From contig WACJ01000517.1 of assembly GCA_008973525.1 (NCBI GenBank), positions 1,426,001-1,490,000 of the forward strand: a DNA stretch of 64,000 nucleotides. The letters run 5' to 3'. The translations under genes were made by a program, and so were the position numbers. Origin of the DNA: Stenopsyche tienmushanensis (taxonomy: Eukaryota > Arthropoda > Insecta > Trichoptera > Stenopsychidae). The notes beneath the pieces are model-generated. The model worked only from the letters and a program-made list of their open reading frames with translations. It was not told where the DNA came from and made no database searches. The first letter of the stretch is position 1, and each line of letters begins with the position of its first letter. Of the stretch, positions 60,576 through 64,000 are shown in pieces.

Positions 60576-61779
60576 ACAGAAGCAAATAATTTATTAATTG
60601 AACATTTACTCTATTGACAGAGGATGAAACTATGGAGAAACCTCAGAAACTTTATTTGAGAGAAAATCCGTTATTAATTTGGAGCAGTTAGTGTCCATGA
60701 TATAGTGACGATTTACTCAGGTCTTGATTTGAATAAAAATAATCGCCAATCACTGCTCTACGCTTATGTTTTTTTAGAAAACATGCAAATAAACGCACAA
60801 ATTATTATTTTTCTATTAAATCCAATTATGACAAATCACTTTTTCCCCTATTTATTAATATTGAGAACGATATGATTAGATTTAAAATAACTACACAAAT
60901 TCATCAAAAATGATGGAGGTAGCTTTGTGGCTTGAGAATTGCTGATTAAATGCAAATAAAAATAATCATTGTTATTTCATCTTCTATCAATTAATTGACG
61001 TTCCGTGATCATGGGCAGATCAACATGTTCGAAATATTAGAAAGAGGTAAAGTATTCAGAAATATAAACATTAATACTATTTCTGCAATGCACACATTCC
61101 AATATTGTTGCAGATCTTAAATATAATTGAAATTTCACAATATTATAAGCCATCCATGTATCCAAAAGCTTTCACCAATTTTTATCCACGAAATTGACCT
61201 GCAGAAATTAAACTCAGGGTTAAACTAGGACGAGCGCTTTCAGAATGTTACTCACGATGTTGAGATCGCAGTTGTCACTTTGTTTGAAGGTAAAAGTTTT
61301 GATCAAAGTGTTATTTCCGGGATAAAGTGATGGTGGAACTCGTGAGGAATTTTCCAGAACCTGGTAAATTAAAACAAACAATGCCGTATAAAATATTCAA
61401 TATACAACAGGCCCTATCCGACTTATAGTTGCACATAGCATTTTCATATTAAATCATTATAACAAAATTATGGATTCATACAAAGGACCTAATCAATACA
61501 CTACATTAACAATCAGCAACCTATTTAGTGTCATATACCCACTGGATATCAAAATGATTTTAAGATTTGTATCGAAATAAGCTAATTTATCTACTTATGA
61601 ATATATCATCAATAAGTCATGCTGTTGTCTAAATACTCTTTCCTCCCCCGTACCTGCGGCCCAAGCTTCATTTTACCAGACCAATATAGTGTATCCGCTA
61701 AATGTCTCACATAACAAATTTCATACACAAACAATATTTGTACTTATTTTATAACGTTTATGAAGGTGCTTATAATAAC
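60576..61779. other. Intergenic A+T-rich stretch
   Basis: No recognisable gene or repeat. Confidence 0.45.
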
Positions 61780-61862
61780 TCCCCAAAGTTTCATCGCAAT
61801 CGGATGAACGGTATGGCAGCATATAAAATATGAACAAACAAACATTGATTTTATATATAAGA
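61780..61862 (-). mobile_element. Helitron-type 5' end, inverted (second copy)
   Basis: On minus it begins A|TCTTATATATAAAATCAA, then tgtttgtttgttc and later ccgattgcgatgaaactttg. It aligns with 41055-41152. The other end was not found. Confidence 0.45.
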
Positions 61863-63647
61863 TATACAATACTAAGAACTTAAGAATTAGCCATATTCTT
61901 TTATATTTACGTTGTATCATAGCTCAAAATAATATTTATTATGAAATCTGCTGAAATGTTGAAATCTGCAAATTCATCTACTGGATATTAAGTGTTAATT
62001 TGTGCAATTTAAATATGTGTGGAATTTGGAGCAATTATTGGATTTTGATTAGGAAATTCTCAGATTCCCTAGATATAAATATTCCATTTACATTCATCCA
62101 CCTCACCATACATTCAGCATTAAAGGAATTTTTAAATTATACTTCTTCAATCAAACAAACAAATTTAGTATTTAAAATACTGAGTTAATTTCTAATGAAC
62201 TGTTCATAACAATTATAAAGATTTTGTATTCAATAAATATTTAAGAAAAACTCAAACAAAAAGGATTAATAATTCCAATTGAGTTCCCAAAGTCTGTTAT
62301 ATTATATTTTGGTGTAATTTAATTTTATAAAATGATCGCCAAAACTATATAACATAATTAAAATCTATTTAAAAATTATATATATATATATATATATTGT
62401 ACACTATGCTATTTTCCTTTTCATAGTGCTCTTCTAATGAATGTTTGTGATAATCATTGTATATTGGACCGTAGAGACTGTTGCATGGCGCAGGAACGTC
62501 GCAATTGTCCCATATAAGACACAACAAATATGTTTTTTATTATGTGAAATTAAAATATGCGATAGATTTAGAAGTCGTTATATTCTTATGAATTGGTTCA
62601 ATATTGCCAGACGTCTCGATCACTTGATCACAATATATATTATTTTTTAATCACACAGAGTATATTGGAAACTTGTGATCACATCTGATGATTTTAAAGT
62701 CCAGGTATTTTGAAAAATCAATCCGTTGTCTAACATACATTTTAAAAATATAAATCCAAAGTATTGATCTTTTAAAGGATATATGTTACGGAGGAAAAAA
62801 ATACATAAACTATAGTATTCATAAAACTATGTATTACTTTATAAAATTATATTTGACACTTTATACAATTACTGAGTAGAACTATAATAACATTCTTATT
62901 GTAAATAAATTATTAGCCAAAATCATATTTTAATAATTTACCCTTACCTAATGGCACTACATAATTTAACACATAAAAATGCTTCCTATAATATAAATCA
63001 ATAACCGATTACAGAAACAGATATCTATAAATCAATTGTATGTTAGCGGGACGAGTATATAATGCTATAATAATCGACGAGCTAAAAGTAGTTTTCTATT
63101 AAATCTACTAACAAAAATTCTTAAATGCTCATTGATATATTTCCCACAATTGATTTAGTTTATCTAAATTTTATAAAATAAATAAGCACGCTAAAAGAGC
63201 ATTTCCTTGGATTAAATCATGAAACCCAGTTAGGAATACTGAATGCATATTATATTGAATTATTAACTATTTTGGTAGTTTCTTTGATGCACACAAGTTA
63301 ACTTATTTTAAAACAATTTAATTTAAATCTAAACAATCAAACGTTAATTGATAAAAAAAAAATGATTCAGATCCCTTAAAATATTTCAATTTAACACCAA
63401 TTACAAATTTATGATATTTTCAGTTTTAATCCCTCATTTAAGCCATCGTCAGATCCAAACGTAAATATCATATGCACGTTCAAGAAGAAAAAAGAAAAAG
63501 AGACATTATAGATTGGCATAATTAATAAACACTTGATGTATATTGATTTAATTAAGTATATCATCGATAATATCGACTCGTAACTCTACTTATGATTATT
63601 GTGTAAATTTACATTGAAATATATAATTCTTATATTAAGGCAAGTCT
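61863..63647. other. Intergenic A+T-rich stretch before the clarin 3' end
   Basis: A (TA)n microsatellite lies at 62377-62397. Open frames 62000-62188 and 62441-62650 have no motif. The 3' UTR of the minus-strand clarin gene must lie in the right part of this stretch; no clear poly(A) hexamer close to the stop was noted. Confidence 0.5.
62377..62397. repeat. (TA)n microsatellite
   Basis: About ten uninterrupted TA units. Confidence 0.9.
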
Positions 63648-63783
63648 TTAGTACAGCATAATGGCTCCGTTTGTTTTCTCTTCTATCATAGGTGCAATGG
63701 GATCCTTGTCTCTATCGTCGGCCATCGCAATCATTATGCTAACGATGTTCAATGCGGATACAATTGCAGCACCGACGACGAAC
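63648..63783 (-). CDS. Clarin-family tetraspan membrane protein, terminal coding exon
   Basis: This exon starts after the acceptor ttttag (AG at 63785-63784); its first G completes the Trp codon left open by the exon ending at 63851. It then encodes the last membrane helix (FVVGAAIVSALNIVSIMIAM), a charged tail with DDRDKDP, and ends GAIMLY before TAA at 63650-63648. Vertebrate clarins also end in a short tail after TM4 that closes with a hydrophobic residue, Met and Tyr, which is the main reason for the call. The 136-base length (1 + 44 codons + stop) fits the phase of the upstream exon, so the joined reading frame is open. The intron between the two exons is only 67 bases. Alternatives are other PMP22/claudin-like tetraspan proteins. 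Confidence 0.65.
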
Positions 63784-63850
63784 CTAAAATTATAAATATT
63801 GATTATTTATCAATTTAATCAGCTGAAATCATTATAAGAAGTTAACGTAC

Positions 63851-63986
63851 CAAAATGATCTTCCAAAATCTGCCATTCCTTCCGACGTCCATTTGTTAGC
63901 TTGATCGTCTTTTGTAAGAACATTGTATTGTATTTTTGTATAGTATTCAAATACCCATAAACCTATTGCTGCTAAATTCGCCAATA
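63851..63986 (-). CDS. Clarin-family tetraspan membrane protein, penultimate coding exon (partial gene)
   Basis: On the minus strand an acceptor (gcatttcag, AG at 63988-63987) is followed by 136 bases ending at the donor TTTTG|GTACGT. The exon starts and ends in the middle of codons. An in-frame TAA just upstream supports the acceptor. It encodes a hydrophobic stretch (LANLAAIGLWVFEYY, likely the third membrane segment) and then a polar extracellular loop (KIQYNVLTKDDQANKWTSEG) leading into FGRSFW. Clarins are small four-pass proteins linked to hair-cell and photoreceptor function in vertebrates; insects carry homologues. The arrangement of a polar loop, then [S/T]SFW and a last membrane helix, matches that family. 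The 5' exons lie beyond the right edge. Family assignment is from memory of clarin C-termini and is moderately firm. Confidence 0.65.
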
Positions 63987-64000
63987 CTGAAATGCATTAA

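Overview
This is a metazoan window, almost certainly from an insect. It is strongly A+T-rich and has long gaps without coding sequence. Two short spliced gene pieces show proper GT/AG sites and phase-compatible junctions. The rest is a dense record of decayed eukaryotic transposons: mariner, hAT, Mutator-like, Tigger/pogo-like, Helitron, RTE-like and Jockey-like LINEs, and solo LTRs. An octopamine receptor points to an arthropod; the order cannot be settled from sequence alone. There is no prokaryotic-style operon, no CRISPR array, and no convincing intact rRNA or tRNA gene.

Host genes. (1) The last two coding exons of a beta-adrenergic-like octopamine receptor lie on + at 31453-31644 and 34297-34651. 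They encode the end of intracellular loop 3, TM6, TM7 and the cytoplasmic tail. The exons for TM1-TM5 were not found, so they are probably upstream of the window, and much or all of 1-31452 is probably intron. (2) The last two coding exons of a clarin-family four-transmembrane protein lie on - at 63851-63986 and 63648-63783, and that gene runs off the right edge. The two genes converge across about 29 kb of intergenic DNA.

Layout. 1-6.7 kb: an LTR piece at the edge, a mariner broken by a solo LTR and a LINE tail, and a non-autonomous Helitron. 6.7-21.9 kb: mostly unique A+T-rich DNA, one MITE with CCCGGGATT ends (10.5-11.1 kb), an evenly spaced ACGT array (13.65 kb) and small repeats. 21.9-30 kb: two Mutator-like fragments and an internally deleted hAT with target-site duplications. 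31.4-34.9 kb: receptor exons and 3' end. 36-43 kb: LTR fragment, two decayed mariners (one holding a 0.6 kb G+C-rich insert of unknown nature) and a Helitron end. 44-48.9 kb: Tigger-like fragment, RTE LINE fragment and two solo LTRs of different families. 50.6-60.6 kb: mariner, RTE LINE, a pair of inverted arms, a hAT apparently inserted in a Mutator-like element, Jockey LINE fragment and a mariner-type MITE. 61-64 kb: Helitron end, a TA microsatellite and the clarin exons.

No autonomous, intact transposon is present. Every transposase or reverse transcriptase trace is truncated, frameshifted or carries stops. The window holds no clearly new biological system. Its more unusual features are the phased ACGT array, the unknown G+C-rich insert, the inverted-arm element and the repeated loss of the same mariner codon.
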